The position numbers and the translations under genes were made by a program. Positions 34,513-46,263 of a stretch of DNA of 64,000 nucleotides are shown one piece after another. The stretch comes from Pseudonocardia sp. C8. Its GTDB lineage: Bacteria; Actinomycetota; Actinomycetes; Mycobacteriales; Pseudonocardiaceae. The DNA is taken from NCBI RefSeq assembly GCF_014267175.1, contig NZ_JACMTR010000002.1, positions 3,931,501-3,995,500 on the forward strand, in the 5' to 3' direction. A model generated the notes under the pieces. It made no database searches and was not told the DNA's origin. It saw nothing but the letters and a program-made list of their open reading frames with translations. Each line of letters begins with the position of its first letter. Positions within the stretch are counted from its first letter, which is position 1.

Positions 34513-35814
34513 GTGACGGGGGCGTGGCGGAACTGGGCGGGCAACCAGCGCACCCATCCGGTCCGTACCGTGCGGGCCCGCGACACCGGCGAGGTCGCCG
34601 ACGCCGTCCGGGCCGCCGCGCTGACCGGGCTGCGGGTCAAGGCGCTCGGCTCCGGCCACTCGTTCACCGGGATCGGCGTCCCGGACGGGGTCGCGATCCG
34701 GCCACCGGCCGACCCGGCGGGCATCCGGCTGGACGGCGACCGGGTGCACGTCCCCGCCGGCGTGCCGCTGCGGGTGCTGAACCGCCGGCTCTGGCAGTTC
34801 GGACGGGCGCTGCCGAACCTGGGCGACATCGAGCAGCAGACCGTGTCCGGCGCGATCGCGACCGGCACCCACGGGACCGGTGCCGGGTACCGGTGCATCG
34901 CCGACGGCGTCCGCGGCCTGGAGATCGTGCTCGCCGACGGGTCCGTCCGGCGGGTCACCGAGGGGCCGCTGTTCGACGCGGCCCGGGTCGGCCTGGGCGC
35001 GCTCGGCGTGCTCACCGAGGTCACCCTCGAGACGGTGCCCGCGTTCCACCTGCACGCGGTGGAGGCGGCGCGGCCGCTGGCCGAGGTGCTGGAGGGCCTC
35101 GACGACCTCGCCGCCGGCCACGACCACGTCGAGTTCTACTGGTTCCCGCACACCGGGACCGCGGCTCTGAAGGTGAACGACCGCATCACCGCGCGCGAGC
35201 CGCGCCGCGGCCGGGTCTCCGCGTGGGTCGGTGACGAGCTGCTGGGCAACGCCGGGTTCGGGCTGGCCTGCCGGGCCGGCGCGCTGCTCCCGCCGCTGGT
35301 CCCCCGGATCAACGCGTTCCTGGCCGGGCAGATGGCCTCCGCCGAGTACGTCGGGCGGTCCTACGAGGTGTTCTGCAGCCCGCGCCGGGTCCGCTTCCTG
35401 GAGATGGAGTACGCGGTGCCCCGCGCGGCGCTGCCCGAGGCGTTCGCCGGGCTCCGTGCCGCCGCCGACCGGCACGCCCGCGACGTGACCTTCCCGGTCG
35501 AGGTGCGGGTGCTCGGCGCCGACGACGTCCCGCTGTCCACCGCGTACGGCCGCGACACCGCCTACCTCGCGGTCCACGTCCGGCGTGGACGCCCGCACGA
35601 GGCGTACTTCGCCGCCGTCGAGGCCGTGCTGTCCGCACTGGACGGACGCCCGCACTGGGGCAAGCTCCACACCCGGACCGCGGCGCAGCTGCGCCCGCGG
35701 TACCCGCGCTTCGACGAGTTCGTCGAGCTCCGCGACCGGCTCGACCCGGAGGGCCGGTTCCGCAACGCCTACCTGGACCGGGTGCTGGGAGTACCGTGCG
35801 CGTCGGAGACCTGA
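34513..35814 (+). CDS. D-arabinono-1,4-lactone / L-gulono-1,4-lactone oxidase family protein
   Basis: A 433-residue VAO/PCMH-type FAD enzyme. WRNWAGNQRTHPVRTVRA leads into the FAD domain (KALGSGHSFTGIG, then GRALPNLGDIEQQTVSGAIATGTHGTG). The C-terminal domain ends GKLHTRTAAQLRPRYPRFDEFVELRDRLDPEGRFRNAYLDRVLG, typical of aldonolactone oxidases, with HWGKLH marking the active site. The family oxidises sugar-lactones to ascorbate-like products with oxygen or another acceptor. GTG 34513 (MTGAWRNW) fits the family N-terminus; GTG 34492 is an alternative. Its last 19 nt overlap the next gene. Confidence 0.88.
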   Translation: MTGAWRNWAGNQRTHPVRTVRARDTGEVADAVRAAALTGLRVKALGSGHSFTGIGVPDGVAIRPPADPAGIRLDGDRVHVPAGVPLRVLNRRLWQFGRALPNLGDIEQQTVSGAIATGTHGTGAGYRCIADGVRGLEIVLADGSVRRVTEGPLFDAARVGLGALGVLTEVTLETVPAFHLHAVEAARPLAEVLEGLDDLAAGHDHVEFYWFPHTGTAALKVNDRITAREPRRGRVSAWVGDELLGNAGFGLACRAGALLPPLVPRINAFLAGQMASAEYVGRSYEVFCSPRRVRFLEMEYAVPRAALPEAFAGLRAAADRHARDVTFPVEVRVLGADDVPLSTAYGRDTAYLAVHVRRGRPHEAYFAAVEAVLSALDGRPHWGKLHTRTAAQLRPRYPRFDEFVELRDRLDPEGRFRNAYLDRVLGVPCASET

Positions 35815-36806
35815 CCACCCCCGCCCTGCTCGTCGACGCGGCCGCCCTCGAGGCGAACCTCGCCGACATGGCGCGGGCGCTGCCGGGCCAGCGGCTTCGG
35901 CCGCACGTCAAGGCGCACAAGACGACCGCACTCGCCGCCCGGCAGGCCGCGCACGGTCACCACGGTTTCACCTGCGCGACCGTCCGCGAGGTCGAGGGCA
36001 TGGCCGCGGCCGGGCTCGGCGCGGACCTGCTGCTCGCCAACGAGGTGCTCGACGCCCGCCGGCTCGGCGCCGTCGCCGCCACCGGATCCCGGGTGACGGT
36101 CGCGATCGACTCGCCCGAGACGCTGCAGGCCGCGGTGGACGGTGGCGTGCCGGAGGTACTGATCGACGTCAACATCGGGCTCCCCCGCTGCGGGATCGCC
36201 CCCGGCCGGGCCGGGGAGCTCGCCGACCGGGCCCGCGCCACGGGCCTGACCGTGCGCGGGGTGATGGGCTACGAGGGGCACCTGCAGCTCCTGCCGGACC
36301 CCGCCGAGCGGGCCCGGCTGACCGCGGAGTGCACCGACCGGCTCCTGGCCGCGCACGCCGACGTCGGCGGCGACGTGATCTCCGGCGGCGGCACCGGGAC
36401 GGCCGCCTGCAACACCGCGTGCACCGAGATCCAGGCCGGGTCCTACGCGCTGATGGACACCGCATACACCGCCGCAGGCCTGCCGTTCCGGCAGGCGCTG
36501 ACCGTGCTGTCCACCGTCGTCTCGACGACCGCACCGGCCGGCGAGATGCCCGGCTGGGCCGTCGCCGACGCCGGTCTCAAGGCCTTCGGGATGGACCACG
36601 GCAACCCGGAGGTGCCCGGCGGCACCGTGTGGTTCTGCTCCGACGAGCACCTCACGTTCGCACCCGACGCGCAGCCCGTCGTCGGGGACCGGGTGCGGAT
36701 CGTGCCGGCGCACATCGACCCGACCGTCGCGCTGCACGAGCGGATGCACGTCGTCGACGGCGACGAGGTCCTCGACACCTGGGCGGTCGACCTCCGCGGC
36801 TGGTGA
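35796..36806 (+). CDS. D-threonine-aldolase/D-serine-dehydratase-like PLP enzyme
   Basis: A 336-residue fold-type III PLP protein: LTTPALLVDAAALEANLADMARAL, the PLP lysine in RPHVKAHKTTALAARQ (Lys about residue 42), CATVREVEGMAAAGL, DVNIGLPRCGIAPG, and the C-terminal dehydratase-like region with VWFCSDEHLTFAP...GDRVRIVPAHIDPTVALHE, including the His/Cys metal site typical of metal-activated D-threonine aldolases. It likely cleaves or dehydrates a D-hydroxyamino acid. The GTG start lies 19 nt inside the lactone oxidase gene in another frame, so the two are translationally coupled. This is a recurrent pairing in actinomycetes, by my recollection. Confidence 0.85.
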   Translation: MRVGDLTTPALLVDAAALEANLADMARALPGQRLRPHVKAHKTTALAARQAAHGHHGFTCATVREVEGMAAAGLGADLLLANEVLDARRLGAVAATGSRVTVAIDSPETLQAAVDGGVPEVLIDVNIGLPRCGIAPGRAGELADRARATGLTVRGVMGYEGHLQLLPDPAERARLTAECTDRLLAAHADVGGDVISGGGTGTAACNTACTEIQAGSYALMDTAYTAAGLPFRQALTVLSTVVSTTAPAGEMPGWAVADAGLKAFGMDHGNPEVPGGTVWFCSDEHLTFAPDAQPVVGDRVRIVPAHIDPTVALHERMHVVDGDEVLDTWAVDLRGW

Positions 36807-36833
36807 CGGTGCGGGCGAGCAGTGACCCGGCAG

Positions 36834-38774
36834 CTACTCGCGCTGCACCGCCTCGAGAGGACCCGGCATCGAGATGCCGTACTCACGGATCTTGCGGTAG
36901 ATCGTCGCCCGCGACGAGCCGAGGAGGCGTGCGGCCTCGACCTTGTTGCCGTCGGTGTCGAGAAGCGCCTGGATGATCGCGTCGCACTCGATCGCCTCCA
37001 GCGGGGTGAGCACGCGACGGGTGGTGGCGCGGCACTCCGGTGGCAGGTCGCCTGCCTCCACGACGCCGACCCGGCGCTTGGCGACCACCTTGCGCAGCAC
37101 CTGCCGGAGCTGCTCGACGTTGCCGGGCCACCGGTTGCGCATGAGGACGTGCATGGCCTCCGGGGAGCAGGTCAGCGTACCGCGGGCGAGGCGGCCGAGC
37201 AGGTGCGGCACCAGCTCGGCGACGTCCTCGATGTGGTGGCGCAGCGCCGGCACCTCGACGGTCCGCGGGAAGCAGGACAGTAGTCCGGCCAGGTCCGGCG
37301 AGCGGTGGCGGCTCCCGCGGGTCACGGTGGCGACGACCCACGGCCGGTCGGCCCCGGTGGCCTCCCGGTACGGATCGAGCGCGTGGGTGAGCGCATCCAC
37401 GCCGTGCGCGGGCAGCTGGTCGAGGTGGGTGAGGATGAGCGTGCTGGCGCCGTTCTCCAGTTCGTCGACGACCTCGCCGATCCAGTGCGGGCCGTAGCCG
37501 TCGGCGTCCAGCAGGCGCACGTGGCGCGCCGGCGTGCGGTTCTGGTGCGTCGCCCGCGCGAGGGTTGCCTTGCCGACCCCGGGTTCGCCCTCGAGGATGA
37601 GCCACTCCTGGGCCTGGAAGTGCCGGTCGATGGCGTAGGCGCACTTCCGCCAGGACGTGCTGGAACCGACGGCGGTGGGCAGCGGCGGGGCGTGCGCCGA
37701 CGCCGCGTTGCCGCGCTCGGCCGGACCCATCTGGGCGACGGGGTGCACCTGGAGCACGCCGCCGCTCACCCCCGCTTCACAGAAGCTCGGTTTGCAGTAG
37801 ACGCGCGCGGTGAGCCCGCTCGGAAGGTCGACGACCAGCTGGCGGGCACGCCCCGAACCGAGGGCCTCCGCCGCCTCGGCGAGCAGGGGTGCCTGGTCGC
37901 CCGGGTCGAACAGCTCACGGGCCCGGTCGTTCATCATCAGCAGGTCCGCACCGATCGCGAACACCGCACCCCGGTTGCGTCGGCACGCCTGCAGGTAGTC
38001 CTGCAGCAGCAGGTGCTCGCGCCGCCCGGCGTGCTCGAGTACCGCCTCCTCGATCCGGCGGGCGACCGAGGCGACCGCGGTGGTCATCATCGTCCCGGCG
38101 TCCGACCGCCAGCAGGTCACGTCGACGACCCCCAGGACTCGGCCCGTGCCCGGGTGCCGGATCGGCACACCGGCGCAGGCGAGATCCTCGAGGTGCTCCA
38201 CGTAGTGCTCGTGCCCGAACACCTGTGCGGGTCCGCCGCCCTCCAGGGCACTACCGATGCCGTTGGTCCCGACGTGGCGCTCCGCGTAGCTGAACCCGGG
38301 GGCGAGCAGCACCTGGTCGAGGTACGACTCGAGGGTGGGGTCGCCGGTGCGCCGGTCGAGCACCACCGCGTCGGCGTCGCAGAGGAGCACGCTCACCGGT
38401 TCGGTCGCGAACTGGTCGGCCACCTCGCGCAGCACCGGCCGTGCGGCCCGGGCGAGCGGGGTGTCGACGTCGACGTCGTCGGCGTACGGCAGCTCGATGT
38501 GATCGGCCGGAACCCGCCAGGTCAGCGAGCGGGTCCAGGAGGCGAGGATCGGTTCGCGGACGACCCCGGGCTGAACCGGTTCGTCCAGCAGGAACGACAC
38601 GCGGGCCCGGGCGAGGTCCTCGGTGCCGGGACCGGCGGGCGGACGTCCCCGCGCAGCCGCGACACCACCGCGTTCCGGGGGCTGGCGCGCGTGCGGGCGT
38701 CGTCCTGGCGGTCCGGCTTCCGTGCGTGCGGCCAACAGTGCCTCCTCGACAGCGTCGTCGATGCGCCGGTGCAC
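36834..38774 (-). CDS. AcoR/MimR-type sigma-54-family activator lacking GAFTGA
   Basis: A 646-residue regulator: an N-terminal GAF-like sensor region (about 65-330; ILASWTRSL, then YAERHVGTNGIGSALEGG and VLGVVDVTCW), a degenerate AAA+ domain (EGEPGVGKATLARATHQN as Walker A, STLILTHLDQLP as Walker B) and a Fis-type helix-turn-helix (NKVEAARLLGSSRATIYRKIREYGI). The GAFTGA loop needed to contact sigma-54 is absent, as in actinobacterial MimR/AcoR proteins that work without that sigma factor. It lies divergent from the propane monooxygenase genes, as mimR does in mycobacteria, and probably activates them. GTG 38774 is the longest start; the first ~50 residues are Arg/Pro-rich, and GTG 38600 is a credible alternative. 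Confidence 0.88.
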   Translation of the reverse strand: MHRRIDDAVEEALLAARTEAGPPGRRPHARQPPERGGVAAARGRPPAGPGTEDLARARVSFLLDEPVQPGVVREPILASWTRSLTWRVPADHIELPYADDVDVDTPLARAARPVLREVADQFATEPVSVLLCDADAVVLDRRTGDPTLESYLDQVLLAPGFSYAERHVGTNGIGSALEGGGPAQVFGHEHYVEHLEDLACAGVPIRHPGTGRVLGVVDVTCWRSDAGTMMTTAVASVARRIEEAVLEHAGRREHLLLQDYLQACRRNRGAVFAIGADLLMMNDRARELFDPGDQAPLLAEAAEALGSGRARQLVVDLPSGLTARVYCKPSFCEAGVSGGVLQVHPVAQMGPAERGNAASAHAPPLPTAVGSSTSWRKCAYAIDRHFQAQEWLILEGEPGVGKATLARATHQNRTPARHVRLLDADGYGPHWIGEVVDELENGASTLILTHLDQLPAHGVDALTHALDPYREATGADRPWVVATVTRGSRHRSPDLAGLLSCFPRTVEVPALRHHIEDVAELVPHLLGRLARGTLTCSPEAMHVLMRNRWPGNVEQLRQVLRKVVAKRRVGVVEAGDLPPECRATTRRVLTPLEAIECDAIIQALLDTDGNKVEAARLLGSSRATIYRKIREYGISMPGPLEAVQRE

Positions 38775-38833
38775 CCGGTCAGGTCCGCGCCCGGCGGTTC
38801 GCCAAGCGTAGTGCCACGATCACCCGCAACCGC

Positions 38834-38848
38834 GTCTCAGATTGAGAC
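38834..38848. promoter_or_regulatory. inverted repeat operator for the prm activator
   Basis: GTCTCA-GAT-TGAGAC, perfect 6-bp arms, lies between the divergent regulator and prmA genes, 145 nt before prmA and 60 nt before the regulator start. AcoR-type Fis helix-turn-helix proteins bind palindromes of this kind (GTCTCA/TGAGAC-like). Confidence 0.6.
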
Positions 38849-38993
38849 CGCACGCGACCGCCGGACCGGGTGTGATCGGCACCACGAGGCGGACGGCCGC
38901 GGAAGCGGCGATTCCGGCCGGCCATCTCGGATCTACCTCCGGAGTCGAGGACGCCCGCGCCGTCGGCGGCTCATCGGGGCTCCATAGGGGCTC

Positions 38994-40679
38994 ATGGCCA
39001 CTACCACCACCCGTGAGGAGATGACGTTGAGTCGGCAGAGTCTGGCGAAAGCGCACCAGAAGATCCAGGAACTGGCCTGGGAACCGCAGTACCACGAGCC
39101 GTACATGAAGTACGGCACCGACTACACCTTCCGGAAAGCCGCGAAGAAGGACCCGCTCAAGCAGGTCCTGCGCTCCTACTTCCCGATGGAGGAGGAGAAG
39201 GACCACCGCGTGTACGGCGCCCAGGACGGCGCGATCCGCGGCAACATGTTCCGCCAGGTGCAGGAGCGTTGGCTCGAGTGGCAGAAGCTGTTCCTGTCCA
39301 TCATCCCGTTGCCGGAGATCTCGGCGGCGCGTTCGATGCCGATGCTGTTCAACGTGGTGCCGAACCCGGAGCTGCACAACGGCCAGGCGATCCAGATGAT
39401 CGACGAGGTGCGGCACTCGACGATCCAGCAGAACCTCAAGCGCCTGTACATGAACAACTACATCGACCCGGCAGGCTTCAACAACAGCCTGCGCAACTTC
39501 CAGAGCGACTACGCCGGCACGATCGGGCGGCAGTTCGCCGAGGGGTTCATCACCGGCGACGCCATCACGGCCGCGAGCATCTACCTGACGATCATCGCCG
39601 AGACCGCGTTCACCAACACGCTGTTCGTCGCGATGCCCGCCGAGGCCGCGGCCAACGGCGACTACCTGCTGCCCACGGTGTTCCACTCCGTGCAGTCCGA
39701 CGAGTCCCGGCACATCTCCAACGGCTACGCCACGCTGCTGATGGCGCTGTCCGACGAGGACAACCGCCAGCTGCTCGAGCGCGACCTGCGGTACGCGTGG
39801 TGGAACAACCACCGGGTGGTCGACGCGGCCATCGGCACGTTCATCGAGTACGGCACGAAGGACCGCCGCAAGGACCGCGAGTCCTACGCGGAGATGTGGC
39901 GGCGCTGGATCTACGACGACTACTACCGCTCCTACCTCGTGCCGCTGGAGAAGTACGGGCTGACGGTGCCGCACGACCTCGTCGAGGAGTCGTGGAAGCA
40001 GATCTGGGAGAAGGGCTACGTCCACGAGGTGGCGCAGTTCTTCGCGACCGGGTGGCTCGCCAACTACTGGCGGATCGACGGCATGACCGACGAGGACTTC
40101 GAGTGGTTCGAGCACAAGTACCCGGGCTGGTACGACCGGTACGGCAAGTGGTGGGAGAACTACAGCCGCCTCGCCACGCCGAACGGGCACCACGCGATCG
40201 TCGCCGAGGACGTGGACTACGTGTACCCGCACCGGTGCTGGACCTGCATGGTGCCCTGCCTCGTGCGTGAGGACATGGTCATGGACCAGGTGGACGGGCA
40301 GTGGCGCACCTACTGCCACGAGATGTGCCGCTGGACCGACACGGTGGCCTTCCGGCCGACCTACGAGGGCCGCGAGACCCCGAACATGGGCCGCCTCATC
40401 GGGCACCGCGAGTGGGAGACGCTCTACCACGGCTGGAACTGGGCCGACGTCGTGAAGGACATGGGCTTCGTCCGCGACGACGGCAGGACGATGACCGCGC
40501 AGCCGCATCTGGACCTCGACCCGAAGAAGATGTGGACGCTCGACCACATGCGCCGGATGCCGCCGCTGCAGAGCCCGAACGTGGTCCTGAACGAGATGAG
40601 CGACGCCGAGCGCCAGGCGTTCGCCGCCGACTACGTCCGACAGGGACCGGCCGGGCGCCCGGCCCCGACTGACGCCTGA
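38994..40679 (+). CDS. prmA: propane 2-monooxygenase, hydroxylase large (alpha) subunit
   Basis: A 561-residue soluble diiron monooxygenase alpha subunit of the PrmA/MimA type. It hydroxylates propane (mainly to 2-propanol) and often phenol or acetone. The diiron ligands are readable: Glu108 in PLPEISAA, Glu138/His141 in IDEVRHS, Glu203 in IAETAF, and Glu237/His240 in SDESRHIS. Other landmarks are YIDPAGFNN, the conserved [27 protein letters not shown], and a Cys-rich segment CWTCMVPC...CHEMC late in the protein. The first 9 residues precede the family's usual MxLSRQSL start, so ATG 39021 is an alternative. First gene of prmABCD-groEL-adh-amidohydrolase; a hairpin follows it. Confidence 0.93.
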   Translation: MATTTTREEMTLSRQSLAKAHQKIQELAWEPQYHEPYMKYGTDYTFRKAAKKDPLKQVLRSYFPMEEEKDHRVYGAQDGAIRGNMFRQVQERWLEWQKLFLSIIPLPEISAARSMPMLFNVVPNPELHNGQAIQMIDEVRHSTIQQNLKRLYMNNYIDPAGFNNSLRNFQSDYAGTIGRQFAEGFITGDAITAASIYLTIIAETAFTNTLFVAMPAEAAANGDYLLPTVFHSVQSDESRHISNGYATLLMALSDEDNRQLLERDLRYAWWNNHRVVDAAIGTFIEYGTKDRRKDRESYAEMWRRWIYDDYYRSYLVPLEKYGLTVPHDLVEESWKQIWEKGYVHEVAQFFATGWLANYWRIDGMTDEDFEWFEHKYPGWYDRYGKWWENYSRLATPNGHHAIVAEDVDYVYPHRCWTCMVPCLVREDMVMDQVDGQWRTYCHEMCRWTDTVAFRPTYEGRETPNMGRLIGHREWETLYHGWNWADVVKDMGFVRDDGRTMTAQPHLDLDPKKMWTLDHMRRMPPLQSPNVVLNEMSDAERQAFAADYVRQGPAGRPAPTDA

Positions 40680-40694
40680 GCGCGGGTCAGGCGA

Positions 40695-40725
40695 GGGGGA
40701 GGGCCGGCCTCACCGGTCCTCCCCC
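40695..40725 (+). other. hairpin in the prmA-prmB gap
   Basis: 13-bp stem with one G-T wobble (arms 40695-40707 and 40713-40725, starting GGGGGAGG) and a 5-nt loop, right after prmA. It could protect the prmA message or attenuate read-through, giving more hydroxylase than reductase. Confidence 0.55.
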
Positions 40726-40767
40726 GCCGGAACCCGTCCCCGCCCCGCCTCGAGAGCTGGAGACCCC

Positions 40768-41817
40768 GTGGGTGAGAAGCACGTCGTCCGGTTCGAACCG
40801 GTCGGCATCGAGATCGAGGTCGACTCCGACCAGACGATCCTGCGCGCCGCAGCCGAGCAGGGCGTCCAACTCATGCACGGCTGCAAGGAAGGCCAGTGTT
40901 CGGCGTGCAAGTCCTTCGTCCTGGAGGGCGAGGACATCGAGCTGGACAGCTACTCGACGTTCGCGCTCCCGGACTACGAGAAGGAGGAGGGGCAGACGCT
41001 GCTCTGCCGGGCGCACGCCTACGAGGACCTGACGATCGAGCTCCTCAACTACGACGAGGAGATCATCCGTTCCGGGCTGCCGCTGCGGACCGGCACCGTC
41101 GAGATCGTCGCGATCGAACCGGTGACCCACGACATGCGGCACCTGGTCGTCCGGCTCGTCGAGCCCGAGGAGATCAAGTTCTTCCCGGGCCAGTACATGG
41201 ACTTCCAGGTACCCGGCACCGAGGAGACCCGTTCGTTCTCGATGGCGAACACGCCCAACCGGGAGGGCGACCTCGAGTTCGTCGTCAAGGTCTATCCCGG
41301 CGGGCTGTTCTCCGAGCATCTCGATACCCGGCTGCAGGTGGGTGACCGGTTGGCGGTGGAGGCGCCGTTCGGCACCTTCACCCTCCGCGAGAACCGCACC
41401 TCGGACCTGGTGTTCGTCGGCGGCGGCGCCGGGATGGCGCCGATGCTCGGGCTCCTGCGGTCGATGGCCGAGCGCGGGATCGAACGCAAGGTCACCTTCT
41501 ACTACGGCGCGCGGGCCCGGCGGGACCTGTGCTTCGAGAAGGAGCTGGCGGCGCTGGCGGAGCAGTTGCCGGGCTTCACCTACGTCCCGGCGCTGTCCGA
41601 GCCCTCCGCCGACGACGACTGGGCGGGCGAGACCGGCCTGATCACCGAGGTCCTCGCCCGGCGCGAGTCCACGTTGGCCGGGAAGGACGCCTACGTCTGC
41701 GGCCCCCCGCCGATGGTCGACGCCGCGATCGTGGAGCTGACCCGGCTCGGATGCGCCGACAACCACATCTTCTACGACAGGTTCACCACCACCGGTGAGC
41801 CGGAGGAGCGTCCATGA
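40768..41817 (+). CDS. prmB: propane monooxygenase reductase component
   Basis: A 349-residue NADH-dependent reductase that passes electrons to the diiron centre. The plant-type 2Fe-2S domain has Cys39, Cys44, Cys47 and Cys80 (GCKEGQCSACKSF ... LLCRAHA). The FAD domain has RSFSMANTP, and the NAD domain has FVGGGAGMAPMLG and AYVCGPPPMVDAA. Length and domain order fit MmoC/PrmB-type reductases. The GTG start at 40768 follows a hairpin and GAGAGCTGGAGA site. Its stop overlaps the prmC start by 4 nt. Confidence 0.93.
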   Translation: MGEKHVVRFEPVGIEIEVDSDQTILRAAAEQGVQLMHGCKEGQCSACKSFVLEGEDIELDSYSTFALPDYEKEEGQTLLCRAHAYEDLTIELLNYDEEIIRSGLPLRTGTVEIVAIEPVTHDMRHLVVRLVEPEEIKFFPGQYMDFQVPGTEETRSFSMANTPNREGDLEFVVKVYPGGLFSEHLDTRLQVGDRLAVEAPFGTFTLRENRTSDLVFVGGGAGMAPMLGLLRSMAERGIERKVTFYYGARARRDLCFEKELAALAEQLPGFTYVPALSEPSADDDWAGETGLITEVLARRESTLAGKDAYVCGPPPMVDAAIVELTRLGCADNHIFYDRFTTTGEPEERP

Positions 41818-43000
41818 CCACCACCGAACGTCCCGAACGGAGCGTCCCGAAGCCCGTCTTCACCGACGCCGAAGCCGGGGCGCGCGAGTTCCCCGACTCC
41901 GGCGCGAGCGCCCGGCGCTACAACTACTTCACGCCGGCCAAGCGCAAGCAGACCCACTACGAGGACGTCACCGTCGAGGTGCAGCCCGACCCGCGGCACT
42001 ACCTGACGCAGGGCTGGATCTACGGCTTCGCCGACGGCGAGGGCGGCTACCCGCTGCACTGGACCAAGCTGAAGGCCTGGGGCGTCGACAAGCCCGAGCC
42101 GGTCCGCGGGGTCGGCACGGGTGGGATGTCGCCGGACTTCACCTGGCCCGCGCACGGCTGGCACGAGTTCCGCGACCCCAACGAGGAGTGGGAGCAGAGC
42201 CTCTACCGGTACAACGCCAACGTCGTCCGGCAGCTCACACAGAACGTCGACAACGCGCGCCACTCCAAGGCGTTCGGCCAGTGGACGGCGAACTGGGTGC
42301 GGTTCGTCGAGCGCAACGTCGGCGCCTGGATGCACATCGAGCACATCCTCGGGCTGTACGTGTTCGCCGCGAACGAGCGCTCGGCGCCCACGAACATGCA
42401 CAACACCGCCCTCGCCGCCAACAGCACGCGCAAGATCCGGTTCGCCCAGGACCTGGCGCTCTACAACCTCACGCTGACCGAGGAGATCTCCGGCTTCGAC
42501 GGCTCGGCCCACGTCGAGGCGTGGAACGCCGACGCCGAGTGGCAGGGCGCGCGCAAGATGTGCGAGGCCCTGACCGCGGTCGAGGACGACTGGGGTGAGG
42601 CGGTCTTCGCGGCGAACGTCGTGTTCGAGCCGCTGGTCGGCGAGCTGTTCCGCAGCAACCTCGTGATGCAGTCCGCGGCCGGCAACGGGGACTTCGTCAC
42701 GCCGACGGTCATGGGCGCCGGTGAGTACGACTACGCCCAGCGTGACCTGCGCTGGACGACCGCCTGCTTCGCCCCGCTGACCCAGGACCGCGAGTTCGCC
42801 GACCACAACAAGGGCCTCATGCAGGGCTGGCTGTCGCGCTGGGTGGCCCAGGCGCTCGAGGCGGCGCGCCAGATGCAGCCGCTGTGGTCACAGCCCGACG
42901 CGAAGCCCCCGCGCTTCGAGGACAGCCTCGACAAGGCCAAGAACAGGTTCGCCGGGATCTGCCGCGATCTCGGTCTCGACACCCCTGAGGAGCTGAAGCA

Positions 43001-43004
<4 letters not shown>
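41814..43004 (+). CDS. prmC: propane monooxygenase, hydroxylase small (beta) subunit
   Basis: A 396-residue beta subunit of the soluble diiron monooxygenase. It carries no iron but shapes the alpha-beta hydroxylase. Recognisable segments: RRYNYFTPAKRKQTHYEDVTVEVQPDPRHYLTQGWIYGFADGEGGYP, WHEFRDPNEEWEQSLYRYNANVVRQLTQNV, and FVERNVGAWMHIEHILGLYVF. Gene order alpha-reductase-beta-coupling is the one seen for propane and tetrahydrofuran monooxygenases. It is translationally coupled at both ends (4-nt overlaps). Confidence 0.93.
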
Positions 43005-45173
<2,169 letters not shown>

Positions 45174-45203
45174 CCCGTCCCGCGAACCGAGGAGGTCCTT
45201 CCC

Positions 45204-46232
45204 GTGAAAGCCGTCCGCGTGCACGACTACCACGCCGACCCGAAGATCGACGACATCCCCGAGCCGCGGCTGCAGGGCCCGCTCGACGTGATCGTCAAGA
45301 TCGGCGGCGCCGGCGTGTGCCGCACCGACCTGCACATCCTCGAAGGCCAGTGGGCCGGGGCGATGAACCCGCAGCTGCCCTACGTCATCGGACACGAGAA
45401 CGCCGGCTGGGTCCACGCCGTCGGCGACGGCGTCACCAACGTCGCCGTCGGCGACACCGTCATCCTGCACCCCCAGCCCTCCTGCGGACTGTGCCTGGCC
45501 TGCCGCCGCGGCAAGGACATGCAGTGCGGGAACGCGTTCTTCCCCGGCCTGAGCGACAACGACGGCGGCATGGCCGAGTACCTGCGCACCACGGCCCGGG
45601 CCTGCGTCAAGCTCAACCCCGACACCGACCCCGCCGACGTCGCTGCGCTCGCCGACGCCGGGATCACCGCCTACCACGCCGTGCGCAAGGCGGTCCCCGT
45701 GCTCTGGCCCGGCACCACCGCCGTCGTCCAGGGTGCAGGCGGGCTCGGCCACATCGGCATCCAATGCCTGGCCGCGCTCACCGCCACCCGCATCGTCGTG
45801 GTCGACAAGAACCCCGAGGCGCTGGATCTGGCGAAACAGATCGGCGCCGACGAGACCGTCGTGGCCGACGGCACCCACGTCGATGCCGTCAAGGACCTCA
45901 CCGGCGGCGACGGCGCCACCGTCGTGTTCGACTTCGTCGCCGAACAGGGCGCCGAGAACGACGCCTGGGCCATGACCGCCCCCGACGGCTACCAGTACGT
46001 CATCGGCTACGGCGGCGACTTCTCCGCACCCACCCTGGAATTCGTGGCCAACGAGAAGAACGTCATCGGCAACATCGTCGGCACCTACACCGACCTCGCC
46101 GAGCTCATGGTGCTCGCCCAGGCCGGGAAGGTCACCCTCCACACCAGGCAGTACCCCCTCGATGCCGCGCTCGACGCGCTGCACGACCTCGACGCCGGCC
46201 GGGTGCGCGGCCGGGCGATCCTCGTTCCCTGA
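45204..46232 (+). CDS. zinc-dependent NAD(P) alcohol dehydrogenase of the propane pathway
   Basis: A 342-residue MDR alcohol dehydrogenase with catalytic zinc ligands in GVCRTDLHI and IGHENAGWVHAVG, structural zinc loop CGLCLACRRGKDMQC, and cofactor motif VVQGAGGLGHIGIQCLAALTATRIVVVDKN. Members next to prm genes oxidise 2-propanol to acetone, the second step of propane breakdown. GTG 45204 follows GAGGAGG. It sits 30 nt after groEL and 31 nt before the amidohydrolase. Confidence 0.9.
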   Translation: MKAVRVHDYHADPKIDDIPEPRLQGPLDVIVKIGGAGVCRTDLHILEGQWAGAMNPQLPYVIGHENAGWVHAVGDGVTNVAVGDTVILHPQPSCGLCLACRRGKDMQCGNAFFPGLSDNDGGMAEYLRTTARACVKLNPDTDPADVAALADAGITAYHAVRKAVPVLWPGTTAVVQGAGGLGHIGIQCLAALTATRIVVVDKNPEALDLAKQIGADETVVADGTHVDAVKDLTGGDGATVVFDFVAEQGAENDAWAMTAPDGYQYVIGYGGDFSAPTLEFVANEKNVIGNIVGTYTDLAELMVLAQAGKVTLHTRQYPLDAALDALHDLDAGRVRGRAILVP

Positions 46233-46263
46233 CGGCTGTTCCTGACGCGAAAGGGCCCACCAC

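Noticed and set aside
38849..38993. Sigma-54 (-24/-12) promoter for prmA
   Set aside because: No clear GG-N10-GC pair with TGGCAC-N5-TTGC context is visible, and the regulator lacks the GAFTGA loop needed for sigma-54.
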